Shown: piece by piece, positions 1 to 8,290 of the stretch
How positions within the stretch are numbered: the first letter of the stretch is position 1
Layout of the letters: the number at the start of each line of letters is the position of its first letter
Source: GYS-P2D sp964489125
GTDB taxonomy: Bacteria; Bacteroidota; Bacteroidia; Chitinophagales; Saprospiraceae
NCBI GenBank assembly: GCA_964489125.1
Contig: CAZAXY010000001.1
Span: forward strand, 38,556-102,555
DNA length: 64,000 nucleotides
Reading direction: 5' to 3'
Made by a program: the position numbers and the translations under genes
The notes under the pieces: model-generated
Databases searched by the model: none
What the model was told of the DNA's origin: nothing
The model's input: only the letters and a program-made list of their open reading frames with translations

Positions 1-758
1 AATCATTTGTAATAGGAGATCGCTGGAGTGACATTCAATTGGCTAAGAACTTGGGTGCTAAAGGACTATTCATCAATGAATATGATGGTAAGAATGTAAT
101 GGCCCCTGGTGAGCTCGCTAGCTCCACTGCCTTAATCACAGATAGTTGGAGTGATGTATATAACTTCCTGAAAAAACAGGATCGGCAGAGTCATATGTTC
201 AGGGCCACTAAAGAAACCAATATTGCGGTTCACCTTAACTTGGATGGCAGTGGGGAGTCAATGATCAGTACAGGTCTGAATTTCTTTGATCATATGCTTG
301 ATCAAATTGCTAAGCACGGACAAATGGATCTTATCATTAATGCAAAAGGAGATCTCGAAATAGATGAACACCATACGATAGAGGACACTGCCATAGCATT
401 GGGTCAAGCCTTTAAAGAAGCTCTTGGTAAAAAGGTAGGAATTCAGAGATATGGATTTGCCCTTCCGATGGATGATTGTCTAGCACAAGTAGCCCTAGAC
501 TTTGGCGGAAGGCCATGGATTGAATGGGCTGTCATTTTAGAGCGGGAGTATGTCGGAGATATGCCAACAGAGATGGTATATCACTTCTTCAAGTCCTTCT
601 CTGATCATGCGGATTGCAATCTGAATATCAAGGTAGAGGGAGACAACGAACATCATAAAATTGAATCGATATTTAAAGCATTTGCTCGAGCTATACGAAT
701 GGGCAAAGCCATAGATAAACTGAGTGATGAAATGCCATCGACTAAAGGGGTTATATGA
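1..758 (+). CDS. hisB: Bifunctional histidinol-phosphatase / imidazoleglycerol-phosphate dehydratase, 3' part
   Basis: The gene is cut by the left window edge; the frame is open from base 3. The first visible residues read VIGDRWSDIQLAKNLG, which is the last motif of the HAD-type histidinol-phosphatase domain, so this is the fused two-domain HisB. The rest is the imidazoleglycerol-phosphate dehydratase domain, with both metal-binding motifs visible: DEHHTIEDTAIALG and, near the C-terminus, SDHADCNLN and GDNEHHKIESIF. The enzyme performs the dehydration step and the phosphatase step of histidine synthesis in the cytoplasm. A TTG at 39 opens an apparent ORF start but is an internal Leu codon. 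The stop overlaps the hisH start (ATGA), indicating translational coupling. Confidence 0.95.
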   Translation, partial: SFVIGDRWSDIQLAKNLGAKGLFINEYDGKNVMAPGELASSTALITDSWSDVYNFLKKQDRQSHMFRATKETNIAVHLNLDGSGESMISTGLNFFDHMLDQIAKHGQMDLIINAKGDLEIDEHHTIEDTAIALGQAFKEALGKKVGIQRYGFALPMDDCLAQVALDFGGRPWIEWAVILEREYVGDMPTEMVYHFFKSFSDHADCNLNIKVEGDNEHHKIESIFKAFARAIRMGKAIDKLSDEMPSTKGVI

Positions 759-1351
759 TAGCGTTAATAGATTATGATGCCGGAAATATCTGCAGTGTGA
801 TGAATGCACTGGATAGATTAGATGTACATTATCTACTCACTAGCGATAGCGATGAGATACGCTCTGCTGACAAGGTAATATTTCCAGGTGTAGGGCATGC
901 TGGTGCTGCCATGAGCAATCTTATCGAAAAAGGATTAGATCATGTCATCAAGGAGCTAACACAGCCAGTATTAGGAATCTGTGTAGGTATGCAGCTCCTC
1001 TGCGCACATTCAGAAGAAGGGGACACTGCTTGTCTGAATATAATTCCAGCCCGGGTTAAACGATTTAGCGTTGATCTCGATCTAAAAGTGCCTCACATGG
1101 GTTGGAATGAACTGGATAAGAATAACTCAGATCATGTACTCCTACAAGATATAAACAACAATGACTTTGTATATTTCGTACACAGTTACTATGTAGAGAA
1201 CAATCAATACAGTATCGCATCAGCCAAATATGGAATAGAGATATGTGCTGCAGTCCATAAAGAAAACTTCTACGGCATTCAGTTTCATGCCGAGAAAAGT
1301 GGTGTCGTAGGAGAACAGATTTTAGCAAACTTCATTAAGAAGATCATATGA
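755..1351 (+). CDS. hisH: Imidazole glycerol phosphate synthase, glutaminase subunit HisH
   Basis: The 198-aa product is a class I glutamine amidotransferase that supplies ammonia to HisF. The nucleophile lies in GICVGMQLL (Cys76) and the His/Glu pair in GIQFHAEKSG (His178, Glu180), so the catalytic triad is complete. The N-terminus IALIDYDAGN is typical of the family, as is the length. The ATG overlaps the hisB stop, and its own stop overlaps the hisA start, both as ATGA. HisH works as a heterodimer with HisF, encoded two genes downstream. Confidence 0.95.
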   Translation: MIALIDYDAGNICSVMNALDRLDVHYLLTSDSDEIRSADKVIFPGVGHAGAAMSNLIEKGLDHVIKELTQPVLGICVGMQLLCAHSEEGDTACLNIIPARVKRFSVDLDLKVPHMGWNELDKNNSDHVLLQDINNNDFVYFVHSYYVENNQYSIASAKYGIEICAAVHKENFYGIQFHAEKSGVVGEQILANFIKKII

Positions 1352-2073
1352 AAATCATACCGGCGATAGATATCATCGATGGCAAGTGTGTCAGATTAAC
1401 ACAAGGTGATTACAACCAAAAGAAAATCTACGATCAAAGCCCTCTTGATGTGGCAACAGACCTGGTAGACAAAGGGATTAACTACCTGCATATGGTTGAT
1501 TTAGATGGTGCGAAGTCAAGTTCTCCTAAGAACCTATATACGCTCAATCAGGTGGCATTGGAGACAGACCTTAAGATTGATTTCGGTGGCGGTATTAAGA
1601 GTGAAGACTCGTTAATACAGGCTTTTAGATCAGGAGCGAACCAAGTTAATATCGGTAGCCTTGCTATAAGGAATCCACTACTAGTGAAGTTTTGGATTAT
1701 GAAGTACGGCTCTGACAAGATTATCCTGAGTGCTGATGTGAAAGAAGGCCGCATAGCCGTCAATGGATGGCAGGAGAAAACTGAAATTGAGCTCTTTGAT
1801 TTTATCAATGACTTCTCCGATGATGGTGCCGTAAATTTTGTGTGTACCGATATCAGCAAAGACGGGATGATGCAAGGATCGTCTGTAGAACTCTATGATA
1901 AAATTCTTGACAACTTCCCTAATATAAAACTGACGGCAAGTGGTGGTGTGTCAAGTATCAAGGAAATGATGACACTAAAGGAGATAGGGGTAGATGGAGT
2001 GATACTTGGCAAAGCTCTATATGAAGGGTTAGTCGACCTCGAAGAGGTAGTCAGAACATTTGATATTGTCTAG
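1348..2073 (+). CDS. hisA: ProFAR isomerase HisA
   Basis: This 241-aa (beta/alpha)8 barrel isomerises ProFAR to PRFAR in histidine synthesis. Catalytic Asp8 sits in IIPAIDI and the second acid is Asp130 in SADVKEGRIAVNGW. Phosphate-binding glycines appear in DFGGGIKS and in ASGGVSS near the C-terminus. The start overlaps the hisH stop. Nothing in the sequence suggests the dual HisA/TrpF (PriA) role, and a separate trpF is present at 15279-15890. Confidence 0.95.
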   Translation: MKIIPAIDIIDGKCVRLTQGDYNQKKIYDQSPLDVATDLVDKGINYLHMVDLDGAKSSSPKNLYTLNQVALETDLKIDFGGGIKSEDSLIQAFRSGANQVNIGSLAIRNPLLVKFWIMKYGSDKIILSADVKEGRIAVNGWQEKTEIELFDFINDFSDDGAVNFVCTDISKDGMMQGSSVELYDKILDNFPNIKLTASGGVSSIKEMMTLKEIGVDGVILGKALYEGLVDLEEVVRTFDIV

Positions 2074-2075
2074 AC

Positions 2076-2834
2076 ATGCCACTTACTAAACGTATCATAC
2101 CTTGTCTCGACATCAAGAACGGCAGAACTGTCAAAGGTGTCAACTTTCTCGAGCTCAGAGATGCAGGAGATCCCATAGAGTTAGCCAGAAAATATGCGGA
2201 ACAGGGTGCGGATGAACTTGTATTCTTAGATATTTCAGCTACTCAAGAGGAACGAGAGACCATCTATTCACTTGTCAAAGAGGTAGGTAAACAGATTAAC
2301 ATCCCATTTACTGTCGGAGGTGGAATAGCCTCAGCAGATAAGGTTAGCAAGATTCTCGCTAACGGCGCTGATAAAGTAAGCGTGAATAGTGCTGCGGTAT
2401 ATAACCCTCAGATAGTAAAGGAAATATCCGACACATTTGGTAGTCAGTGTATGGTCGTTGCAATAGATGCACGTCAAGTAGGTGATCGATGGATGCTTCA
2501 TACTCATGGTGGTACAAAGCCTACTGAGATTGAATTATTTGATTGGGCACAACGGATGGAAGATTTAGGCGCGGGGGAGATATTATTTACCTCGATGGAT
2601 CACGATGGCACCAAGTCGGGATTTGCTAATGAAGCATTAGCTAAGATGAATGAGCTAGTCACCATACCTGTCATAGCATCTGGAGGAGCGGGATCTATGG
2701 ATGACTTTTATGATACTTTTACCCTCGGAAATGCAGATGCAGGATTAGCAGCGAGTATATTTCACTTCAATGAGATACCTATTCCTATGCTAAAGCAACA
2801 TCTGGAAAATAGGGGTATTCCTATCAGGATATAA
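2076..2834 (+). CDS. hisF: Imidazole glycerol phosphate synthase, cyclase subunit HisF
   Basis: This 252-aa (beta/alpha)8 barrel joins PRFAR and ammonia to give imidazole glycerol phosphate and AICAR. The N-terminus KRIIPCLDIKNGRTVKG is diagnostic. The acid pair is Asp12 and Asp131 (AIDAR), and the phosphate sites lie in VGGGIAS and ASGGAGS. It starts two bases after the hisA stop. It pairs with HisH encoded in the same operon. Confidence 0.96.
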   Translation: MPLTKRIIPCLDIKNGRTVKGVNFLELRDAGDPIELARKYAEQGADELVFLDISATQEERETIYSLVKEVGKQINIPFTVGGGIASADKVSKILANGADKVSVNSAAVYNPQIVKEISDTFGSQCMVVAIDARQVGDRWMLHTHGGTKPTEIELFDWAQRMEDLGAGEILFTSMDHDGTKSGFANEALAKMNELVTIPVIASGGAGSMDDFYDTFTLGNADAGLAASIFHFNEIPIPMLKQHLENRGIPIRI

Positions 2835-2856
2835 ATCACACAATTTTAGAATAATA

Positions 2857-3447
2857 ATGATCTTCGACAAACATAGTGGCTTAATACCAGCAATAGTGCA
2901 GGATGTAATGACTAATAAAGTCTTAATGCTGGGTTATATGAATCAAGAAGCCTTTGACATCACTATTAATACTGGCAAGGTTACATTTTGGAGTAGATCT
3001 CAAAATAAAATCTGGACAAAAGGAGAAACAAGTGGGAACTATCTAACCCTAAAAAAGTGGTCTATTGATTGTGATGAAGACACCTTATTAATTAAAGCCA
3101 TACCTAAAGGCCCTATATGCCATACTGGAAGTGATACCTGCTGGAATGAATCAAATTGCACTAGCAATACAAACTTCATAGATTATCTCGAGGATGTCAT
3201 TAATAGTCGGTATAAGGATCGATCTGAAAAGTCTTATACATCGTCATTGTTTGAAAAAGGAACTAATAAGATTGCTCAGAAAGTAGGAGAGGAGGCTGTA
3301 GAATTAGTAATTGAGTCTAAGGACAAGAATGATGAATTATTCTTGGCTGAGGCGGCAGATTTACTGTTTCATTACTTAGTATTGCTCAGAGATCGTAACA
3401 TGGACCTATCTGATGTTATTAAAATTCTTAAAAAGCGCCATCAATAA
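2857..3447 (+). CDS. hisI: Bifunctional PRA-CH / PRA-PH HisIE
   Basis: The 196-aa protein fuses phosphoribosyl-AMP cyclohydrolase (about residues 1-110) to phosphoribosyl-ATP pyrophosphohydrolase (about 115-196). The HisI half shows LGYMNQEAF, FWSRSQNKIWTKGETSGN and the zinc/active-site segment CHTGSDTCW. The HisE half shows LFEKGTNKIAQKVGEEAVELVIE, with the acidic residues that bind magnesium. It catalyses steps two and three of histidine synthesis. It follows hisF by 22 bases and is the last histidine gene of the operon. Confidence 0.94.
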   Translation: MIFDKHSGLIPAIVQDVMTNKVLMLGYMNQEAFDITINTGKVTFWSRSQNKIWTKGETSGNYLTLKKWSIDCDEDTLLIKAIPKGPICHTGSDTCWNESNCTSNTNFIDYLEDVINSRYKDRSEKSYTSSLFEKGTNKIAQKVGEEAVELVIESKDKNDELFLAEAADLLFHYLVLLRDRNMDLSDVIKILKKRHQ

Positions 3448-3456
3448 AGGATAACT

Positions 3457-4179
3457 ATGAAGATTGATCTGAACTGTGACATGGGTGAAAGCTTCGGCAA
3501 TTATTCTATAGGACAAGATCACTTATTGATGCCATACCTCAGCTCTTGCAATATTGCATGTGGTTTTCATGGGGGAGATGCTTATCATATTGAGCGAACT
3601 ATAGATGCAGCGCTAGAACATGAATTGCGGATCGGCGCACATCCGTCATATCCAGATCTACAGGGATTTGGGAGACGTAAGATGTATGTTCCTCATCACG
3701 AGCTTACTTCTCTTATTAAATATCAGGTCAGTGCTCTAAAAGGCTTGGTAGAGTCTAAAGGAGGAACACTCGCCTATGTCAAACCTCATGGGGCACTCTA
3801 TAACTCTATTGCTCAAGATCAAGAGGAGGCAGCAGCTGTAATAAGAGGAATTCAATCTATAGATAAATCTCTTATGATTATGGCCTTGGCAGATGCCCCG
3901 ATCATAAAGGTAGCAGAAAGTTTAGGGATCGGCATAATTAAAGAAGGGTTTGCAGATCGCCGTTATGAACACAATACAAAGTTGCAATCACGCTCGATTC
4001 CTGGTTCCGTATATCATGATGCTCGGGTCGCTATACAACAGGTACGCATATTAGCACAAGATCAGATGGTTACTTGGGCTGATGGCACGTCACATGCACT
4101 CCATGTGGAGTCAATTTGTATCCATGGAGATAATCCTGTGGCCTTAGCAATTGCCAAAGGTGCAAGAGATGTGATTTAG
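3457..4179 (+). CDS. pxpA: 5-oxoprolinase subunit A (LamB/YcsF family)
   Basis: The 240-aa product matches the LamB/YcsF (PxpA) family. It begins IDLNCDMGESFG and carries ACGFHGGD, GAHPSYPD and VKPHGALYN, which are the conserved polar clusters of this polysaccharide-deacetylase-like barrel. PxpA acts with PxpB and PxpC in ATP-dependent opening of 5-oxoproline to glutamate. Here it sits 9 bases after hisIE and so probably rides on the histidine operon, while pxpB and pxpC lie about 7.5 kb away (11739-13303). It is unrelated to the maltoporin LamB of E. coli. Confidence 0.9.
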   Translation: MKIDLNCDMGESFGNYSIGQDHLLMPYLSSCNIACGFHGGDAYHIERTIDAALEHELRIGAHPSYPDLQGFGRRKMYVPHHELTSLIKYQVSALKGLVESKGGTLAYVKPHGALYNSIAQDQEEAAAVIRGIQSIDKSLMIMALADAPIIKVAESLGIGIIKEGFADRRYEHNTKLQSRSIPGSVYHDARVAIQQVRILAQDQMVTWADGTSHALHVESICIHGDNPVALAIAKGARDVI

Positions 4180-4185
4180 TCCGAT

Positions 4186-4569
4186 TTATTCTACTCTCGT
4201 CAAGAAAAATTTCAGGAATGCAAGACTCCCAAACATTGCTAATGAGATATAGCACATTGGTATACCGCCACTTGTTTTTGGACAAGTAGCAAAGTTGAAC
4301 AGCTCGCCCATACTACCGTAGCTAGCTATTGCAAGAGCTGGCAGCACTCCGAGCCAAAATATTCTTCTCTTATCTTTTAGGAAGCCCAGGTGTGATATGA
4401 TAGCCAATGCAAAACAGCTAACGATGATATAACAGGCTGGAATACCTAAAAGCTTAGGACACGCATTACCTGTTAACCACTCGACTCTAACAAGCCCATA
4501 TGTGCCGTATAAGCCTACTAATGCAATTATCAGAATGGCTGAATAAAGCGATTGTTTCAATATGACCAT
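4186..4569 (-). CDS. Small four-helix membrane protein with duplicated CPK-GIP-CYI motif
   Basis: I do not recognise a characterised family. The 127-aa product appears to have four hydrophobic segments. It contains an internal repeat: ACPKLLGIPACYI at about residues 36-48 and TCPKTSGGIPMCYIS at about 94-108. Each copy has two cysteines placed beside a membrane segment, which suggests a two-fold duplicated unit with paired cysteines for disulfide or metal chemistry; that role is inference. The gene starts 2 bases after the stop of the GH113-like gene, so the two are likely co-transcribed. It converges on pxpA with a 6-base gap and no visible terminator. Confidence 0.75.
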   Translation of the reverse strand: MVILKQSLYSAILIIALVGLYGTYGLVRVEWLTGNACPKLLGIPACYIIVSCFALAIISHLGFLKDKRRIFWLGVLPALAIASYGSMGELFNFATCPKTSGGIPMCYISLAMFGSLAFLKFFLTRVE

Positions 4570-4571
4570 AT

Positions 4572-6893
4572 CTATAAATTTTTGCTAAACCAATCCTTTA
4601 CCGAAGCTTCAGCCTGCTTCATGTTAGGAGTGAACGAGTTGTTTTCAGCGCCTTGATAATCAAGGTAAGATGGGAACTTCCACCATAGTATACCACCACA
4701 CCACTCTTGATCCTGGATCCCTTCAAAGATTACTTGATAGCATAAGTCTTGATGTGAGGCATTAAAAGAATCGTCTCCTTCTGCGTGTGGGTTTTTCCAA
4801 GGCGCTTCGATACTTCTGAAGCCAATCTCCGTAAAAACAATTGGTTTTTGATGAGATCTATATACCTTCTTAATTTTACTCTTTACTCCTTCAAAATTTT
4901 TGGTCAATTCTCGCTTGCTCGGATTATCCTGTTTGCTTAAGGGATAGTAGCAGTTCAAGCCTATGAAATCGAGTTCATCCCAAAATCCAACTTTTTCAAA
5001 CTCATCACCCCAGTTAGCAGAGTAGGTTAACTGACCTTGGTATACCTTACGTACATTCCTGATGATCTGGCGCCATTCGTCTTCATGAGAAAGGGTAGCT
5101 TTAACAAATTCTACTCCCACCGACAACATATCGATTTCATGAATTTCTGCCAGTAATGCATAATGGATGATCCAATCATTGTAATACTTGAAGAACGAGT
5201 CCCAATCTTCTTCACTCTTCATTTTTACATCACCAGGCCAAGATCCTCTAAACCAGATCTGCGGTTTCAACATAGTGGCCATTCCTTGCTGATTAGCCAC
5301 ATAAGCAGAGTGAATCACTCCTTGATCATTTTCTTGGCCAGGGCGATTGGGGATAGGCAATGGATTAGGTGACTGCGGGTCCCTCATGTATGAGTAGGGC
5401 ACAATCGCAATGGCATTAGCGCCTAATTCTGATTGCTTATGTATAGCTTGACTTGCAAGATTGGATAGATAGCCGTTAAAGATACGATACCCCTCATGGG
5501 CAAAATTAAAACCTTGCAGATAAGAAGTCTGCTTAAAATTTCGCTTCTTCTGTGGATATCTGGTTGGAAGCTCCGAGAGAAACTCGCGCCACATCGGATT
5601 TAATCCTTCTATGTCCTCAGTAGTAGGTGACCAAGAGTTGTATCGCTCAAGAAATTGCTCTTTACCAACCAAATTCAGAAGAAAATCAACTAGGACGCCA
5701 GACATAGATTCTCTAAGCAATGTTGATTCTCGATCATGTGCTTCGTGATTGAATAATTCAGTTAGACTCATTTTATATCCAGATTCCACGAGGCGAGCAG
5801 CCCAGTAGTGATACCCTTCTCTTTGCCATTGATCAGTGAATTTTATACCCATACCTAATTCGAGTATGGATGCTTTAGGTTTGCCAAGTAGAGACCTCAG
5901 GATGAGTAGATTTTCTTTTTCAATGAAGTTCTTTTCATACTGATCATTGATAATGGTGTAACAAGCATTTTCTTTAAAATTCACATGAGCTTGAGCACTA
6001 TTAGACTGATGTAATGCCTTTTCCTCCGCAGATGGGTAGATATGATATGAAATCTTAGGAAGATCCGATTGTTTCCCCACAAATTCTTTGATGGATGTGA
6101 TTTTTGCTTCAAGTTTTTGCCCTATTTTTTTTAGCTCGCCATCGCTTAACTCATCGTTATAGTTAGCAATACTATAAATAGCTGTCTGAAGAATCTCCAC
6201 CTCATCATCACCAAATTCAAAAACAAGATCAGGCCTGATGTTCCATGCATTATCGAATGCCCCAATTGTAGTTTTGACAGTATTGCGGTAGACGACATAG
6301 TCAAAGCTTGCCCAATTGAACCCTATGCCAGATTGCAGAGACTGTTCAAACAGATGATAAACCGCCTCATCGTCGTTTCCAGTTATGACAGTCAATGGCA
6401 GAATAGATTGGGTGGGATTAGGATAGTTATACATGGCAAGAACTGATTGCTTATCGGTATAGGTCTTGTCTAGTATCTTGAAGCCATCGGCATCAATACC
6501 TATAGGAAGACTTTGCCCTATATCTGCTATTAAGGGAACAGATCTCGGGGTGCCAACCAGGTAAACTATTTTGTCTTCAATATCTGCCGCTTTGATGCTG
6601 CTGGCTTGTTCAAAGCGGATTTTTAACTGTTGTTGGGCCTCTGAAGAAATTGTTTGTTTAAATTCCTTGATGACCGCCTCGTACTTGGCAGATATATCTT
6701 CGTCATTAGAACCGTAGATCACTATAATCTCACTGTTGCCGTATGCACTATACAGTTGCCATCTGCTGGGCGGATCATTATCTACTTGTGTCGATATCAA
6801 GGAAGGGTTTAGAGTGGCGACATTGTTTTGTTGATTGCACCTTGAGTTACCAAGCCCGAGAATTAAAACTATAAAAGTTGCGATCTTGATCAT
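4572..6893 (-). CDS. Secreted GH113-like glycoside hydrolase with N-terminal accessory region
   Basis: The 773-aa protein begins with an export signal (about residues 1-18; the Cys at 19 follows NSR, a poor lipobox). Residues about 458-773 form a TIM-barrel resembling GH113 beta-mannanases: it starts LQGFNFAHEG, has the probable acid/base Glu595 in VGVEF and the probable nucleophile Glu689 in VFTEIGFRS, and ends with GGILWWKF. Residues about 340-430 look like the back half of a gluzincin (peptidase MA-like) domain but show no HExxH motif. An AGGAGC-like ribosome site lies 5 bases before the ATG. Substrate is unknown; family assignment is from motif memory. Confidence 0.75.
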   Translation of the reverse strand: MIKIATFIVLILGLGNSRCNQQNNVATLNPSLISTQVDNDPPSRWQLYSAYGNSEIIVIYGSNDEDISAKYEAVIKEFKQTISSEAQQQLKIRFEQASSIKAADIEDKIVYLVGTPRSVPLIADIGQSLPIGIDADGFKILDKTYTDKQSVLAMYNYPNPTQSILPLTVITGNDDEAVYHLFEQSLQSGIGFNWASFDYVVYRNTVKTTIGAFDNAWNIRPDLVFEFGDDEVEILQTAIYSIANYNDELSDGELKKIGQKLEAKITSIKEFVGKQSDLPKISYHIYPSAEEKALHQSNSAQAHVNFKENACYTIINDQYEKNFIEKENLLILRSLLGKPKASILELGMGIKFTDQWQREGYHYWAARLVESGYKMSLTELFNHEAHDRESTLLRESMSGVLVDFLLNLVGKEQFLERYNSWSPTTEDIEGLNPMWREFLSELPTRYPQKKRNFKQTSYLQGFNFAHEGYRIFNGYLSNLASQAIHKQSELGANAIAIVPYSYMRDPQSPNPLPIPNRPGQENDQGVIHSAYVANQQGMATMLKPQIWFRGSWPGDVKMKSEEDWDSFFKYYNDWIIHYALLAEIHEIDMLSVGVEFVKATLSHEDEWRQIIRNVRKVYQGQLTYSANWGDEFEKVGFWDELDFIGLNCYYPLSKQDNPSKRELTKNFEGVKSKIKKVYRSHQKPIVFTEIGFRSIEAPWKNPHAEGDDSFNASHQDLCYQVIFEGIQDQEWCGGILWWKFPSYLDYQGAENNSFTPNMKQAEASVKDWFSKNL

Positions 6894-7027
6894 AGCTCCT
6901 GTTAATTATTACCTAATATCTACAATCTTTACTTATAAGAGCACAGCTGAGAATCAACAATTAGCTAAATGTCACCATCTAACATACCAGGCATCTCTAA
7001 ACTAAATTGAAGCCTTGCAGCAACTCA

Positions 7028-8164
7028 TTAGTAATTACTAATACCCTTAGGTAATGAGAAATAAAATATTGTGCCGCCTCCTGGATTAGCCTTATGACTG
7101 ATGGTACCGCCGTGCAAACTTGCTATTCTCTTGCATATAGATAATCCAACACCATTTCCTTCATAATCTTCTTTAGTGCTTAATCGTTCGAATGGCTGAA
7201 AGATTAGATGCGAAAACTTTGGATCTATACCGATTCCATTATCAACTACTTCTACGTACCATTCTTCTTCCCTTTCTTCAACTGATACTTTGATTTTGGG
7301 CTGCTTATTTTGGTTAAACTTTATGCCATTCACTATCAGATTAGTAAACAGCATCTTCAATTTATCTCGGTGACACACAATCGTACCTTCTTCAATATCA
7401 ATCTCTAATTGTGCGTTTTCTTCCTTGAGCAGTGGCCCTAAATCTAACCTGACCTGATTTATAAGCTCTGCAATAGAGGCTTCTTCAAAATCATTTCTTG
7501 TTTTATCTATTCTTGAGTAGGTCATTATTTGATCTACCAAAGAAGACATACGCTTAGCGCCCTCTGAAATTATATTTAAGTAATCATTGCCCTCATCCCC
7601 TAATAGGGGAGCATATTTTTTATTGAGCAATCCAGAAAATCCAGCAATCATTCTTAAGGGTTCCTGCAAATCATGGGAGGTTGCGTAAGCAAATTGCTCA
7701 AGGTCTTGATTAATCATTTCAAGCTTGGAATTGAGAGATTTCAGATTATTGTTATTAGCCTGCAATTCAAGCTCCATGTTTTTCCGCTCAGTGATGTCTT
7801 CGTAGGTTCCAAGTATCCCAATGATATCGCCACTCTTATTACTGAGTGGCACTTTGCTTGTACGAATCCATTTTGTCTCTCCATTATTGATGGTCATAGG
7901 CTCCTCAAAGTTCAGTTGAACCTGGCCAGATTCCATCACCTCTTTATCGATTTTTCTAAAGTAGTCGGATTCTTCTTTACTCCATGGCAGATCATAGTCA
8001 CTTTTGCCTATTATCTCGTCGGTTGAGGACAGACCGGCAGACTCAGCAAAATTCTTGTTGCAACCCTGATAGATGCTTTCGGTATTTTTCCAGAAGACAA
8101 ATGATGGTATGTTGTCCATCACGAGTTTGAGAAATTCTTCGTTCTTTAATTGATTCTTTATCAT
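7028..8164 (-). CDS. Soluble PAS-domain sensor histidine kinase
   Basis: The 378-aa kinase has one PAS/PAC domain (about residues 10-128, with YEDITERK closing the PAC motif), a short coiled coil, a HisKA domain with phospho-acceptor His164 in SHDLQEPLR, and a HATPase_c domain with VNGIKFN, VDNGIGID and GNGVGLSI boxes. No membrane segment is visible, so it should sense a cytoplasmic or diffusible cue. No response regulator is adjacent; the nearest is about 55 kb away at the other end of the window. A TAAATTTG box lies 42 bases upstream of the ATG. Confidence 0.9.
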   Translation of the reverse strand: MIKNQLKNEEFLKLVMDNIPSFVFWKNTESIYQGCNKNFAESAGLSSTDEIIGKSDYDLPWSKEESDYFRKIDKEVMESGQVQLNFEEPMTINNGETKWIRTSKVPLSNKSGDIIGILGTYEDITERKNMELELQANNNNLKSLNSKLEMINQDLEQFAYATSHDLQEPLRMIAGFSGLLNKKYAPLLGDEGNDYLNIISEGAKRMSSLVDQIMTYSRIDKTRNDFEEASIAELINQVRLDLGPLLKEENAQLEIDIEEGTIVCHRDKLKMLFTNLIVNGIKFNQNKQPKIKVSVEEREEEWYVEVVDNGIGIDPKFSHLIFQPFERLSTKEDYEGNGVGLSICKRIASLHGGTISHKANPGGGTIFYFSLPKGISNY

Positions 8165-8205
8165 CTGGACTTAAAGCATTGAGAACACACAATTTTTACA
8201 TACGT

Positions 8206-8213
8206 CAAATTTA
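8206..8213 (-). promoter_or_regulatory. Candidate Bacteroidota -7 box for the histidine kinase
   Basis: TAAATTTG on the minus strand fits the TAnnTTTG consensus of the Bacteroidota housekeeping sigma factor. It is 42 bases before the kinase ATG. No clear -33 TTG is seen at the expected distance. Confidence 0.3.
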
Positions 8214-8261
8214 ACTTTTTAGATGATGTCTACATATGTACTTAAATGATAAATGATGTGT

Positions 8262-8290
8262 CCTTGCCATCTTAAATGGCCTGTGCAAGG
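8262..8290 (-). terminator. Hairpin directly after the flavoprotein reductase stop
   Basis: An outer stem CCTTGC / GCAAGG (8262-8267 with 8285-8290) encloses an alternative inner stem GCCAT-cttaa-ATGGC (8266-8280). It abuts the stop codon of the minus-strand reductase gene and precedes the kinase gene. There is no good U-run on the minus strand, so terminator activity is only a guess. Confidence 0.3.

Noticed and set aside
3457..4179. Maltoporin-like reading of LamB/YcsF
   Set aside because: The family name is historical; the sequence is a cytoplasmic PxpA protein with no signal peptide or beta-barrel pattern.
8262..8290. Strong terminator after the flavoprotein reductase
   Set aside because: The stem is short, can adopt two alternative foldings, and lacks a U-run on the minus strand; kept only as a low-confidence feature.
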